A stretch of DNA of 64,000 nt. It comes from Muraenolepis orangiensis (taxonomy: Eukaryota; Chordata; Actinopteri; Gadiformes; Muraenolepididae). A program made the translations under genes and the position numbers. This document shows, in pieces, positions 28,697 through 39,661 of this stretch (the stretch's first letter is position 1; every line of letters starts with the position of its first letter). The stretch covers positions 9,382,010 to 9,446,009 of the forward strand of contig CM051004.1 of assembly GCA_027704905.1 (NCBI GenBank), read 5' to 3'. The notes beneath the pieces were generated by a model. The model was not told the DNA's origin and ran no database searches. It saw nothing but the letters and a program-made list of their open reading frames with translations.

Positions 28697-30929
28697 AGCC
28701 GACCTGGATGCGGCCTATGCAGCCTACTGCCAGGTCCTCCTGGGTGCGGCAAAGAAGACCATCCCACGTGGCTATAACAGGAATTACATCCCAGGTTGGG
28801 ACGAGGAATGCAGCCGCCTTCTGTGTAACCACCAGAGGGCTAGCTCCAGAGAAGAGGTGGATGTGACTGCAGCAGCACTGCTCCAGAAGCTGGATATCAC
28901 CCGCAGGGCCAGATGGACAGAAGTCGTTGAATCAATCGACTTCACCCATTCTGGTCGCAAGGCGTGGCAGACCATCAACCAGCTCACAGGCAGAAATACA
29001 ACACCCCACAGCTGCCCAGTCACAGCAAACGCCATCGCATCCCAGCTCCGGAAGAACGGCCGCTTCCCGGATGCTGACAAAGACTTTGCCCGACTGACAT
29101 CGCGTGAGGTGTCTTGCATCTCAGGAGCGGCCAGTGTCGATTCCAACCTCTCGGGAGAATTCACAGCAGAGGAACTCAGTGAGGCCATGAGCAAGCTCAA
29201 GCCAGGCAAATCCCCTGGCCGTGACAACATCCACCAGAGCACAACAACATCTGGCTGGCTCTGTGCTTTCTATACATCATGCTACCAGAGATTAAAGCTC
29301 CCAAAGACTTGGCGCCGTGCCTCTGTCATAGCTCTGCCGAAGCCAAATAAACCTGCAGAAGACCCCAAGTCATACAGACCAATCTTGTTGCTCTGTGTCC
29401 CATTTAAGATCTTGGAGAGGATGATCCATAGCCGCATCGAGCCAGTGGTGGACTCACAGCTTCCACGGGAACAAGCTGGTTTCCGTCGTGGAAGATCAAC
29501 AGCAGACCAGGTAACACTACAGGACATCAAGGACAGCTTCCAGAACAATGAGAAAGCTGGGGTAGTGTACCTGGATCTGACTGCTGCATATGACACCGTG
29601 TGGCACCGGGGACTCCACCTGAAGCTGCTGAGGACAATACCGGACCGCCACATGGTGAAGTTCATCATAGAGACACTTTCCAACCGCAGCTTCATCCTCC
29701 AGACCAGCAGTGGCCAGTGCAGTAGGCTCAGAAGACTGAAGAACGGGGTACCGCAGGGGTCTGTTCTCTCGCTGATGCTGTTCAATGTTTACATCCACGA
29801 CCTACCTGATACAGTATCCAGAAAGTATGGCTACGCAGACGATCTTGCCATCATGCTGAGCCGACCAACGTGGAAGGCGATGGAAGAGGGGCTTAATGAA
29901 GACATGGGCACACTGGTAGCATACCTTCGAAGGTGGCGTCTACAGCTCAGCGTCGGAAAATCAGTCGCAGCGGCATACCACCTTAGCACCAGAAAAGCCA
30001 GGAGGGAACTTGAGGTGCGCGTCGACAACAAATGTCTGGAGGTCCAGCAAGCCCCGAAGTATCTTGGAGTGCGTCTGGATTGGACATTATCCTTCAAACA
30101 ACACCTGGAAGAAGTCAAGGCCAAGGTGACATCCAGGGTCGCGCTGATCCGCCGCCTCGCTGGAACAACCTGGGGAGCCTCCTCTAAGACGCTGCGAATA
30201 TCCACCCAAGCCCTGGTCTTCTCTGCAGGGGAATACTGCGCCCCAGTCTGGAGCAGAAGCCCTTATGCGAGAAAGGTCGACGTGGCTATCAATACCTCCC
30301 TCCGAATAATAACTGGATGCTTAAAGCCTACCCCTGTGTCCCTCTTGCCAGTCCTCGCGGGAATAGCACCGGCCGGCCTCCGACGGGAGGCTGCCACCCT
30401 CGCCCTGGCCAGGAAGGCACAAAAGTATGACTGGCACATCCTGCACAACACCACAATAACACCAGCACCTCCAAGCAGACTCAAGTCCCGCCACCCCTAC
30501 AACAAGGCAGCACAAGAGATGCTCAACTCCACCTCTGAGGACATCTCCAGAGATGCATGGTTGGCAGCAGCTTGGAAGCAGGAGTGGGAGTCAGCCGGGC
30601 CCTCCCGAATCCACTGTTACATCTGGGACCCAGGAGATGGCGCCATTGGAGGAGACGACCTACCACGCCGGCAATGGACCACACTGAACCGTCTACGAAC
30701 TGGGGTCGGTTGCTTTAAAACATCAATGAAGACATGGGGTTTGGCGGACAGTGCGGCATGCGAGTGCGGTGACCCTGACCAGACCGCCGACCATATAATC
30801 ACCATCTGCCCCTTATATAGACCACCCTCGGAAGCCAGCCTCTTCGACCTAGGACCAGAGATGCGGGCATGGCTACACGACACCGAGTTGGACCTCTGAC
30901 GTTACACGAAAGAAGAAAGAAGAAGAAGA
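28697..30929 (+). mobile_element. 5'-truncated non-LTR (LINE) retrotransposon with 14-bp target duplication
   Basis: The insertion is bounded by AGAGCGCATACCAC at 28683-28696 and 30930-30943. Its 3' end is a GAA-type repeat instead of poly(A). It begins inside coding sequence, so the endonuclease part is missing. The identical target copies and the long open frame suggest a recent insertion. The protein resembles jockey, CR1 or I-type elements; the clade is not assigned. Confidence 0.9.
28698..30899 (+). CDS. Retrotransposon reverse transcriptase, 5'-truncated open frame
   Basis: A single frame is open from the 5' junction to TGA at 30897-30899, more than 700 codons, with no ATG at its upstream edge. 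Reverse transcriptase motifs appear in order: PKSYRPI, GFRRGRSTADQ, the catalytic LDLTAAYDTVW, GVPQGSVLSLMLFN and YGYADDLA. Thumb-like sequence and a C-terminal cysteine/histidine motif (CECGDPDQTADHIITICP) follow. These are hallmarks of non-LTR elements, which copy their RNA at a nicked target. No apurinic-type endonuclease or RNase H domain is seen in the window. Some positions near RDNIHQSTTTSG look shortened relative to relatives. A 5'-truncated copy is probably immobile on its own. Confidence 0.88.
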   Translation, partial: ADLDAAYAAYCQVLLGAAKKTIPRGYNRNYIPGWDEECSRLLCNHQRASSREEVDVTAAALLQKLDITRRARWTEVVESIDFTHSGRKAWQTINQLTGRNTTPHSCPVTANAIASQLRKNGRFPDADKDFARLTSREVSCISGAASVDSNLSGEFTAEELSEAMSKLKPGKSPGRDNIHQSTTTSGWLCAFYTSCYQRLKLPKTWRRASVIALPKPNKPAEDPKSYRPILLLCVPFKILERMIHSRIEPVVDSQLPREQAGFRRGRSTADQVTLQDIKDSFQNNEKAGVVYLDLTAAYDTVWHRGLHLKLLRTIPDRHMVKFIIETLSNRSFILQTSSGQCSRLRRLKNGVPQGSVLSLMLFNVYIHDLPDTVSRKYGYADDLAIMLSRPTWKAMEEGLNEDMGTLVAYLRRWRLQLSVGKSVAAAYHLSTRKARRELEVRVDNKCLEVQQAPKYLGVRLDWTLSFKQHLEEVKAKVTSRVALIRRLAGTTWGASSKTLRISTQALVFSAGEYCAPVWSRSPYARKVDVAINTSLRIITGCLKPTPVSLLPVLAGIAPAGLRREAATLALARKAQKYDWHILHNTTITPAPPSRLKSRHPYNKAAQEMLNSTSEDISRDAWLAAAWKQEWESAGPSRIHCYIWDPGDGAIGGDDLPRRQWTTLNRLRTGVGCFKTSMKTWGLADSAACECGDPDQTADHIITICPLYRPPSEASLFDLGPEMRAWLHDTELDL

Positions 30930-30943
30930 AGAGCGCATACCAC

Positions 30944-31137
30944 TGCCAGACCAAAAGTCCCCTGGATCCGGATCTGGATCTACGCCAAAATCGAATCAAT
31001 TGTTCCTTGGCACATAAGTAATCTAACCACCACGTCTTGTCCAATTCCGTACATCACTTTTGGAGTTATCCTGCTAGCAGATACAAAAAAATTGACAAAC
31101 ATAACCTCCGGTCCGTCTTCGATGGCGGAGCTAATTA
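30944..31137 (+). repeat. Right part of the interrupted dispersed repeat
   Basis: It continues from the left part with CCCTGGATCCGGATCTGGAT and ends ACATAACCTCC...CTTCGATGGCGGAG. The GGATCC-rich portion matches 59058-59170, and the end matches the copy at 35090-35257. Confidence 0.7.
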
Positions 31138-31190
31138 ATGCGGTTATACCGTGTTTGGAACTATTGGTCAGCTGTAACCAATAGTTGTAA

Positions 31191-31222
31191 CCCCCCCCCC
31201 ACACACACACACACACACACAC
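31191..31222. repeat. C run plus (CA)n
   Basis: About ten C residues followed by a short CA dinucleotide repeat. Confidence 0.9.
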
Positions 31223-31229
31223 ACTGGCG

Positions 31230-34200
31230 TCAGGGGCCCAAAATGACAACCCATTACTAATCCGAACATAGTATTGTATTTGATGGGTAACTGCAGCCAA
31301 ATTCATACTTACTCTGAGGTCAGCTGTGTTTAATCTACTTTAGATTAAGATTAAGACATTTTGTAGCACTCCTAGAGCTACAAGTGATGGGAAAGGTGTG
31401 GTCTTTGGGATTTTTTAGGCTACAACATCAAGGTTGAATGTGTGAAAAAAGAATGAAGAAAAAAACACATTCCAAACTGCTTTGCCTGTCTCAACTTCAC
31501 ACCCAAATTGTACCTACTTTTGCCTTTGCTGTGGTGTGACATAAACACAGGTATCACTTAGTCCCCTAAATAGTTTTCATTCATTGCTTCATAAAGGCTT
31601 GAGTTGAAAGCCACTTCCACCCATTTGTTGCTATGGAGTTGGACATAACGCACACACAACGCAGTCACAAGGCATGTGCGTGTGTGTACTTGATGTGGTG
31701 TGCTCACTACTGAAGCGCACAACATCGCTCACTACTGAAATCCAAGGCAGCTGTTATTTACAATTCAAAGGTTGAAATCCCATTCACTTTCTTCCCATTT
31801 GACCCTTGGCCTACATTCCTTACACTCATAATCTGCATCATTATGGCCCTGCTGCTCACCTTTGGGGCTTTTTCTGCCTTTCTATATCTGGATGCACTTT
31901 CACCCAGTAGCGGGGGTCCCTTGAGTTGGTCAATAAGGCCCTTTTAGATTAAGGCTGATTGAATACGCATAAACCACATGTAAATACTTTTCAACTTTTT
32001 TTCTGCTTTTCAGCTAAATCAATGTATTTGTTTGGACCACACAGAACACCATTTGGGGTGTGTTAATGGAAATCTGTTGTTTTGACTGTTTGGAGTTTTC
32101 TTTGTGTGTCTTTGTGAGTGATTTGGATCAGATTGATTAGGATAAAAAAAAAGGCTGAGGCTCTGTTGACGTTGCACGATAAAATTAATTGGGCACAGTG
32201 TTTATTGTCAGTGTGAACTCACACTAATCAGATATAGAAATTGGATATGGATTTGCTTAGAATTCTAAGGATGCAATCGGATGCAATTTGTCAAAAATGT
32301 TATTGGGGGAATTGGCTTACAACACATGAATCACATGCCAAATCCTTGCACATATTGTATGCATCACATTTATTGCAGGTATTTTTTTAAAGGGATTAAA
32401 TAAATGTATTTTATATATTGCAGGTTGCACAATTTTGTTCTGTTGTAAATTGTAAAATAGTATAGTCTAATTAAATATAGATTTGTTTTAATCCATGAGA
32501 GCAACACTTGCACGCAAATGTAAACATAAATACTTCAAATACATTCAAGTTAATTTCAAAACACACCCCTTCTCAGTCATTCTATATTCAGTTGGAGAGA
32601 GGGAAAGGAAAAAATGTGTGGTGTTCTATTTTGGTAGTACAACCCCCACCTCCTATGACACTGACCCTGTCCACACATGTACTCAGTGCTGACCTCTCCT
32701 CGAGGGATCCACGTACGCCTTTGTTGACTTAGATTATATCATCCATACTCACTGCTGCTGGGGAGGTTGCTGGGGGGCTATTTGCATTGCCATGACGATT
32801 CACCTTTTACCCAGAGAGCATCGTTGTTGCAGGCCTGTGACAAGGCTATAGGCTTTGTGAGTGTCAAGATAAAATGTAAACACAACTACTCCCCGACAGG
32901 GTTATCTGTATTGTTGCATAGCTAATATGTGATGTGTTATTGTTTTGAGGAGAGATGTGTCAGTGGACCCCTGTTGTTATCATATTTCAAGCCACAGTGT
33001 TTCGCGATTTTATCTTTATTACTGCTGTCCTACTGAATGTCCCTCACAATTATTAATAAAGTGTTATCTTCAGCTTACATAAATCCTTCTTCTTGCTGGG
33101 GGAAAGAAGAACATCCTCTATTGACCCACCATGGTGTTTTATGTATCAGTTGTAGAAAAATCCCAAACAAAACAAATGCATACCTTTTCACCCATGGCCT
33201 TGACAAGCATCCACATGGCGCTTTACGGCCACTTCCTGGACCAGAGGGCCAATAGTTCCTTGAGGCAAAGTAGCCATAGGTCAGACTGGGGGAAAACATG
33301 TTGTTGCTATTCTGGAGATCTTTGGAGGACTTTGTGTTCATGTCCAGAGGGCAGACTGACTGCTGTCCTTCTATCTCCAATCCTGTTCTGATTGTGCCCA
33401 AGGATACATTCACTACTCCACATGAAAAACTGTGGAGTAGTGAATTACTTATTGTTCTAGAGTAACATAGGTTTCCTCTCCTCCTACTTAACTCTCCGAT
33501 GTCCCGATGCGGAGGGTGCTCTGAGACACAAAATGTGGAAGAGATGTTAACATACAGTTGGTGATCTGACACAGGACTACAGTAAAATACTTAATTAGCT
33601 TTGCGTCTCGATTAAAAATCAATTGTTCAATGAAATCCAACCAATAACTGGGTGCTTTTGCTCAAACCCACAGAATATTTAACGTGTCTATTTGGAGATA
33701 TTGTTTAGCATATTATTATAAGATATATTGGATTCAAGATTCAAGATTTTTAGTTGCCATATGCAACAAGTACAATGGAATGCTTATGCCCCATTCCCTC
33801 CCGCAGTATGAATTTCCTACTATTTAACACTATATGCTATACTATGAACTATATACTATACTATACAACAAAATACTATAACGATACTGTACACAATAAA
33901 AATAACAATAAAAATAACAATAAAGTGACCGATGGATGATATATACAAGCATTTAAAAGCATTTTAAAGTGCCAGTAGTGCAGCAGCATCATGAATACAG
34001 AGGGCATTTACAACACACTTAACAAACACACCCAAGATCCCCATGCAAGTTCTTATGCACCCTGGTGAGTGATCCAGCCCTGCTGTTCAGCAAGGGAACG
34101 GCTCAACGTGTGAGGAGTTAATGTGGTGATTCAGGGCCCATAGCTGGACCAGTGTGCTCTTAACGCTGGCCCTCTGGCTTTTCCATTGCTTGGAGCTCAC

Positions 34201-35089
34201 AACAGCTGACTCATGGAAACTTTGACTGGGACTGCGAACTGAGCCAGGACTTTGATATCACGCTCTCTGATACAGTGGGGATGAATCTGTTTTTGTAATT
34301 GGGGTAAAATGGATCCCTTGTTTTGCTCAGTGTTGGCCCTGGTGTTCAGCCAGATAGTCAGACAGTTAACATTACTGTGCAGGGCCTCAGCATGAAGGAT
34401 ATTCCTAACGTTTTTAATATACGTTTATTATAACGTTTAGCCCTCACGTGGCCCTAACCTTTATGGCATGTACTCATAGTACAATATACTGTACATAATA
34501 CTAGGTATTTGCAACTTGGTTTAAATATAATAATAGTGAATAGTTCCCGCAGTTACTGTATGCCAAATGAGCTGTGAGATGATGTATGTTGTGTAACAAT
34601 GCATTTGTAGTTAATGTCTAGATTTCTGCACATGAAAGCAAAGTTACATAAAATGAGGTATAATATGTACATGGCTACTCAAGCCACCTTAAACTACTTA
34701 CACATTTTAAAAGGGAGGTTTCAAACAAAGGGTCTTTCGAGACTCATTCACCATGGCAACCAAGTCAGCTTCAAAAGCCAAAAAGCAAGAACACAATGGT
34801 GATATTCAAGGGTGTTAACTTTCCTAAGGCTAGGTTCCTCCCCTGGGATTCATCGCTGAAGTCAAGGTTGTCCTGACCCAGAGGAAAGCATGGCCATTAC
34901 TGGCTCAAACTGTTTCTGCTTCCTCCAACCTAAACCACAGAACATTTGAGGTGAGATGTAAGTTTATCAATTTCGTGGCTCTAGCCCTACAGGAAGTGAC
35001 TAATATCCAAGTGGAATAAACCTTTAAAAATATAAGTAGTGAAACTGAAAGTTGTTTTAAAGGTGAAATAAAGCTTTAAAACTAAATAC
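31230..35089. other. Intergenic DNA without recognised genes
   Basis: No coding exon found. The region is largely unique and AT-rich, with one dispersed repeat at about 33724-34090. Short open frames show no family features. Confidence 0.5.
33724..34090 (+). repeat. Dispersed repeat beginning GATTCAAGATTCAAGATTTT
   Basis: It starts with two copies of GATTCAA and continues TTGCCATATGCAACAAGTAC and AATGGAATGCTTATG, a pattern common in fish dispersed repeats. An AATAACAATAAA microsatellite lies in the middle, and a GC-richer end follows near 34060-34090. The family is not named. Confidence 0.45.
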
Positions 35090-35257
35090 AACTAGAGGGC
35101 ACTCAGTAGAGCATATACCTCCACCACACCAAACCAACTGTTGATTTGTAAGGGCCAAGGAACAGCCACCAAAATCCAACCACCAAAACAGACAGACATA
35201 CAGGCAGACAAACAGGGGCGAAAACATAACCTCCTCCCACCTTCGATGGTGGAGGCA
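35090..35257 (+). repeat. Dispersed AACTAGAGGGCACTC repeat, copy 2
   Basis: It shares its first 23 bases with the copy interrupted at 28664 and ends ACATAACCTCC...CTTCGATGGTGGAGG like that copy. The centre differs and contains a run of CAGACA-type repeats. Confidence 0.7.
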
Positions 35258-35259
35258 AA

Positions 35260-37838
35260 TATTGTCCTAGTAATGGTCCTGAAGCTGCAGCCTTGTCTCC
35301 TGTAGGAACATACTATTGCAGAAACTTGACAGTCAGGTGATGGACACAAGGCCAGCCGATTGGGGCCCTGGACCAGCGAAACGTTGATATGGCTCGCTAT
35401 GGGGCCTATGACAAAAACCTATTCCGTACTTTAGGTAGGAAGAGCTCTTCCCTCTTTCAGAAGCAAATGTTGCAAAAGTGCTCCTGTACCTATTGGATAC
35501 AGGAGCAATTGTTCTTTAAATGATTGTGTGGAACTTGGCAATGGTGCATGTTATTATGTTGGTTCTGGCATTAATAGGTCTAATAGCACTATACAGTCAT
35601 TACACACTATGCTCATACTTCTAAAACTCTTCTCAAACATCAGAAACTATTTGAAGGATGTTGTTTTTGTCTGTCAGTAATCTACAGTCTTCCATATCTG
35701 CTCGGGAGATAAGTCACCGAGCTAATGTTGGTCATTCTATTGAAAACAGGACATCGAAGGTCTCGTACTACAGATAATTGTTTAGTAACTAATCAACTCC
35801 TACTCACAGGGTTCTGAAGTCTTCCTTGTTTGTGTTGGGATGTGTGTTGTGTTTTTTGGACATGTTGATCTTTTTTTGTCGATATTGATTGAATGTGGCC
35901 CTGGGTCATTCTGACCTGCCCTTGTTCTGTGGTGGTGTCAACAGAGAGCTCGACCGGTGCTCTGTCGTCTCTGTGGAATATCCCTTGTAAATGATGTATG
36001 TGCGTTTTGGAGAAAAATGAAATGGAAAGTGAGGTCAAAGTTTTATAGGCCGACGCAATATATTACCACTAAATATTATACTATTTATATCTTTCTCCGG
36101 GGAAACTACTTGACTTCTATACGGCTATACTATAATTCAGTTTGAATTATTCTATATTGTGAGTAAGCCTATGTTTATCTAAGTGCAGCTCTCTGGTGGG
36201 ACAATAGGTTCTGAATATTTCTTCCACTTCTTCCACTTCCATTGTCTCTGCAATGGGGCCTCCATCAAGCACTGTAGCGATGAGATGTCTTAGACATATC
36301 TAATCTAACACAATGGCGCCCTCTCTTGTTAGGCTTCAGTGTTGTAGTTGACGACGGCCTTTTTCAACACAAACTGCACACACTGCTCAAAACCGAAGCG
36401 TTTTAAGCCTTGCCGGGGCCCCTCCATCAGTTCAGCCTGGAGTCCCCATAGATGTGGATTTATAAGACGGAGCCGTAAAATAGCCTGTGTGTGTGTGTGT
36501 GAGAGTGAGTGAGTGAGTGAGTTCTTATGAATGGCAGTGTTGTGTTCTTAATTGTAACGTCGATTTTGTGAGATCTCGTAAGATCTCGTGAGATCTCGTT
36601 CTTCCTGGTAAACAACGCGTGTTTTCTTTAATTGCTGCCCCGGAAAAAAAACAGACGGCAATTAAAAAAACAAGCGTGTCAGCTCTTCGAGGAACGGAAC
36701 TGCAGCCTCCTAAAAGTGACCGTAAAACGAGGAAAGTCGTTGTGTTTTTTTTTTTACACATCCTGAGGTTTTTCCCCAAAACAAGCACACCCTTTACACT
36801 TGTGCAAAGCGAGACAAGACTAGAGTGTTTTAATGTCATTGTGTGTTTTTCCATTGTCCCCCATTATCAGCGGCAAACAGACTTAAAACAAACTAATCTT
36901 AATTGTTTAAATCTTAATATGTTATCTACCTGGCTATATAAAGATGCAATACAAAAACTCAAGTAAATGACTGAAACTGAAAGCCACCCAGAATCTACCA
37001 CATGTAATTAATCGTGTGGCCCCTATTCGTGTGGGTGGATATTACAGGCATTTGATATCCTTCCGTTACAGTTTTTCCTGTGAATTGTTCTAATACACTC
37101 TTGGGTAGTTGGGCTATATTTGAAGTATTTAAATCCTGGTGTGCTGTGTGGATGACCCAGCCTTGTGTGTCTGCGCTGTCCTTCTTTGTGTGCTTCCTAT
37201 ATTTACCTTGGTGTCAAAGTGTTAACTGGTTCTGTGATAGCAGCGCAAAGAAAAGGGCTCTCTAAAGAGTTCCTTAGAGGAAAACGCTGCAACGCAAACC
37301 TTTAACCGAGAAGGTATTTTCAATCAATAATGGGATATGATGTTTTTTACTTATTTTTTTTACTAATACTTTGGCAAATATGACCACTTCATGTGTTGGC
37401 CTACTGCTAGGCAGGGGGTACAGGAGGATAGTGTGGTTCACTGAACATCTGAAGGTTCCCGTCAACTTGATGTTGTAAATCTGGTCAGAGTGGATTGTTG
37501 TTTATATTTTCATGTATTTCTAACCAAACTTGTTATTATGTCACCCGTTTTAATTAATCTTTCATTACATGACATTACATTATTAGTCATTTAGCAGACT
37601 ATTTTGTCCAAAGTAGTTGTGTTGTTATTCCTCTGTTTTATTTCATTTCATTGCTTTGTTGTGATGCATTGTATTGCTTGATAACTGCTTTATACAAATG
37701 TAAAAATGTATTTTTTATGACACAATTAATTGAATGACACAAATGAATGTCCAGCAGATGGTATCTTCAGCATTCCCACCCCTGTCCACAGCAACTGGAC
37801 TGTACCCTACACTAGACACTTTACACCTCAGGAGGTAG
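35260..37838. other. Intergenic DNA without recognised genes
   Basis: No exon recognised. Contents noted: a short GT/GAGT microsatellite (36487-36520), a three-unit AGATCTCGT tandem of 10-base period (36571-36599), and a SINE tail on the minus strand at 37569-37625. Confidence 0.5.
37569..37625 (-). mobile_element. SINE 3' tail remnant
   Basis: The minus strand reads CTACTTTGGACAAAATAGTC then TGCTAAATGAC, the usual fish SINE tail. No tRNA-like head is attached. Confidence 0.45.
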
Positions 37839-37847
37839 TGTATATAT

Positions 37848-38837
37848 CAGTGGTGAAGCGTCAGGGCCTTCAAGGTATTCAGAGAAGACCCTGGAACTCT
37901 CAGATGGAACAAAAAAAATCGAATTAATTGTATTAATAAAATGTAATACAATTTAATCTAATTTTAATAAAATGAATATGAGAATCGTATCTGTGTTATC
38001 TGTTATATTAGTCTTACGTTGATTTGTTTGTCTTTCTCGGTCCATGCACTACGCATTTGAGTGGTTTTGTGTTGCAACCAATCAGATATTTGTCTAGGTT
38101 GCTGGGAAGAATATCCTTCAACCAAAGTATTCCCGATGACTTTGGCCCTTAGACTGAATGAGAGCGTACGTTTGGATTGACAATTTGATCAACCAATCAT
38201 ATAGTGATTTGTAGCCAATGGGCGTATTGTTTCAGATTTTCCCACAGCTCAATAGGGAGCTAGAAGGTCTACTGGCTGGAGCGAGAGTGGATCTAGCGTA
38301 GTGCTACGTTGTTTCTACGTAGGATTTTACGTCAAAATGGCGAAGGCGAAGATGATGGGTTGTTACTTCACTACATGGACACTGCTTTACCAACAATGGT
38401 ACACTTTGAAATTGGCTGCGACAATCTTAAAATAAGTCTAATCTTTATAAGCCATAAAGTGACTGCAGTCTACAGCAGGGGTTCCCAAAGTGGGGGTCGC
38501 GGGACCCCGAGGGGGGGGGTCGCGAGATGATTTCAGAATCCTCTTGATGTGACCCATGAGGTTTATTTATTTTAAATTGTATTATTATTATTCCCACGAC
38601 AGTATCATCATTGAAAAAAAGCCACACACAATGTTAACCAAACAAATTAACCCCCCCCCCCCACTTGGACTTCACGATGTCCGCGATCGCGATTACCCCC
38701 CCCCCCCCCACCCGTCGGACGGTGATAGTGGGGGGGGGGGGGGGGGGGGGTCTGTTATTTTGGCGGTCGCGGGCTGAAAAGTTTGGGAACCCCTGGTCTA
38801 CAGAAGGTCCAGTTGGGATAGACACGCTTCGCCACTG
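37848..38837. mobile_element. hAT-like non-autonomous DNA transposon with nested insertion
   Basis: The terminal inverted repeats are CAGTGGTGAAGCGT (left) and CAGTGGCGAAGCGT (right, reverse complement), with one mismatch in 14. Both sides are flanked by the same 8-bp duplication GTATATAT (37840-37847 and 38838-38845). An 8-bp duplication with CA-beginning termini fits the hAT superfamily. No transposase frame lies inside. Removing the nested element leaves about 660 bp. One caution: the flanking DNA is itself TA-rich, so the target match is less decisive than for the inner element. Confidence 0.7.
38476..38795. mobile_element. hAT-like MITE, 320 bp, nested
   Basis: The termini CAGGGGTTCCCAAA(G) and, in reverse complement, CAGGGGTTCCCAAACTTTTC form inverted repeats. 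The element is flanked by GTCTACAG on both sides (38468-38475 and 38796-38803), a perfect 8-bp target duplication. The interior has no coding capacity and carries long C and G runs. It sits inside the larger hAT-like element and is therefore the younger insertion. Confidence 0.88.
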
Positions 38838-38845
38838 GTATATAT

Positions 38846-39120
38846 ATATACACGTTATATATATACGGTTCACAATTATGTAAATATGATCATTTGTGTT
38901 CTTTTTGTTGTTGTTTTGTAACTTGAACATGTGTAATATACGTGTGTGTATATACGTATGTGTGTATATATATATATGTCATATTCAGTGTATGTGTGTA
39001 CTCTTATTTCATTTTAATATTCGTAATTGTTGTAACCTGTATATTCCTATAATTTTGAGCACGTATTTGGAGCTGACAATAACATGTCACTGTACATTGT
39101 ACAATGTACCTTTTTACATA
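38846..39120. other. AT-rich spacer
   Basis: TA/GT-rich DNA with small TATATATA and TACGTATGTGTG-like microsatellites (38932-38980). No coding signal. Confidence 0.5.
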
Positions 39121-39129
39121 TAAATACAA

Positions 39130-39376
39130 ATAAACCAAATCGGAGAACACTGGAAACACTGTGAGTGTTGGCGCCATATGACCCTTGGGTGACGTGCACT
39201 GTGACGTCATGACTCTGCACGGCACTCTCATTCGACCGTTCAGCTGCCCGTCAGGAGAGAATCGTAGTGGGGGCGGGCGGGGTAGCGCGTTGTGTCCGTC
39301 CTCCAAAACGTCTCAAACTTCCCAGGATGAGAGTCATGAGAGAACTGCTTTAGTTTCCATAGGAGGACACGACAAG
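39130..39376 (+). promoter_or_regulatory. kank3: Candidate kank3 promoter and untranslated first exon
   Basis: A CpG-rich island in AT-rich surroundings contains a full CRE (TGACGTCA at 39202-39209), a nearby GTGACGTG half-site, and a GC-box cluster (GGGGGCGGGCGGGG, about 39269-39282). It ends in a strong donor, GACAAG|GTAAGC, after 39376. Its strand and position fit a distal promoter and first exon of kank3, 13.5 kb before the coding start. It could equally belong to an unannotated non-coding transcript. Confidence 0.35.
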
Positions 39377-39450
39377 GTAAGCAGGCTGTCTACTGGCTAC
39401 TACTGTCTTAATAAAGAATGGTGCGTGTGCCTGTGCACGCGCCTGTGTGT

Positions 39451-39454
<4 letters not shown>

Positions 39455-39535
<81 letters not shown>

Positions 39536-39629
39536 CGTGTGTGTGGGGGGAGATATTGGACCAACAAAGTTTGTGTCAGATACAAATATATTATCCTGGC
39601 CTATAAAGTATTTATACACGTGTGTGTGT

Positions 39630-39660
<31 letters not shown>
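39455..39660. repeat. Two (GT)n tracts ending in a G run
   Basis: GT arrays at about 39455-39545 and 39618-39642 are each followed by G-rich sequence, the second by about 18 consecutive G residues. Confidence 0.95.

Positions 39661-39661
<1 letters not shown>

Noticed and set aside
28857..28859. Start codon of the retrotransposon frame at 28857
   Set aside because: The codon is GTG and the frame is open further upstream to the truncated 5' junction, so it is not a genuine start.
29282..30515. Minus-strand frames opposite the retrotransposon
   Set aside because: They are antisense shadows of the reverse transcriptase frame without any recognisable motif.
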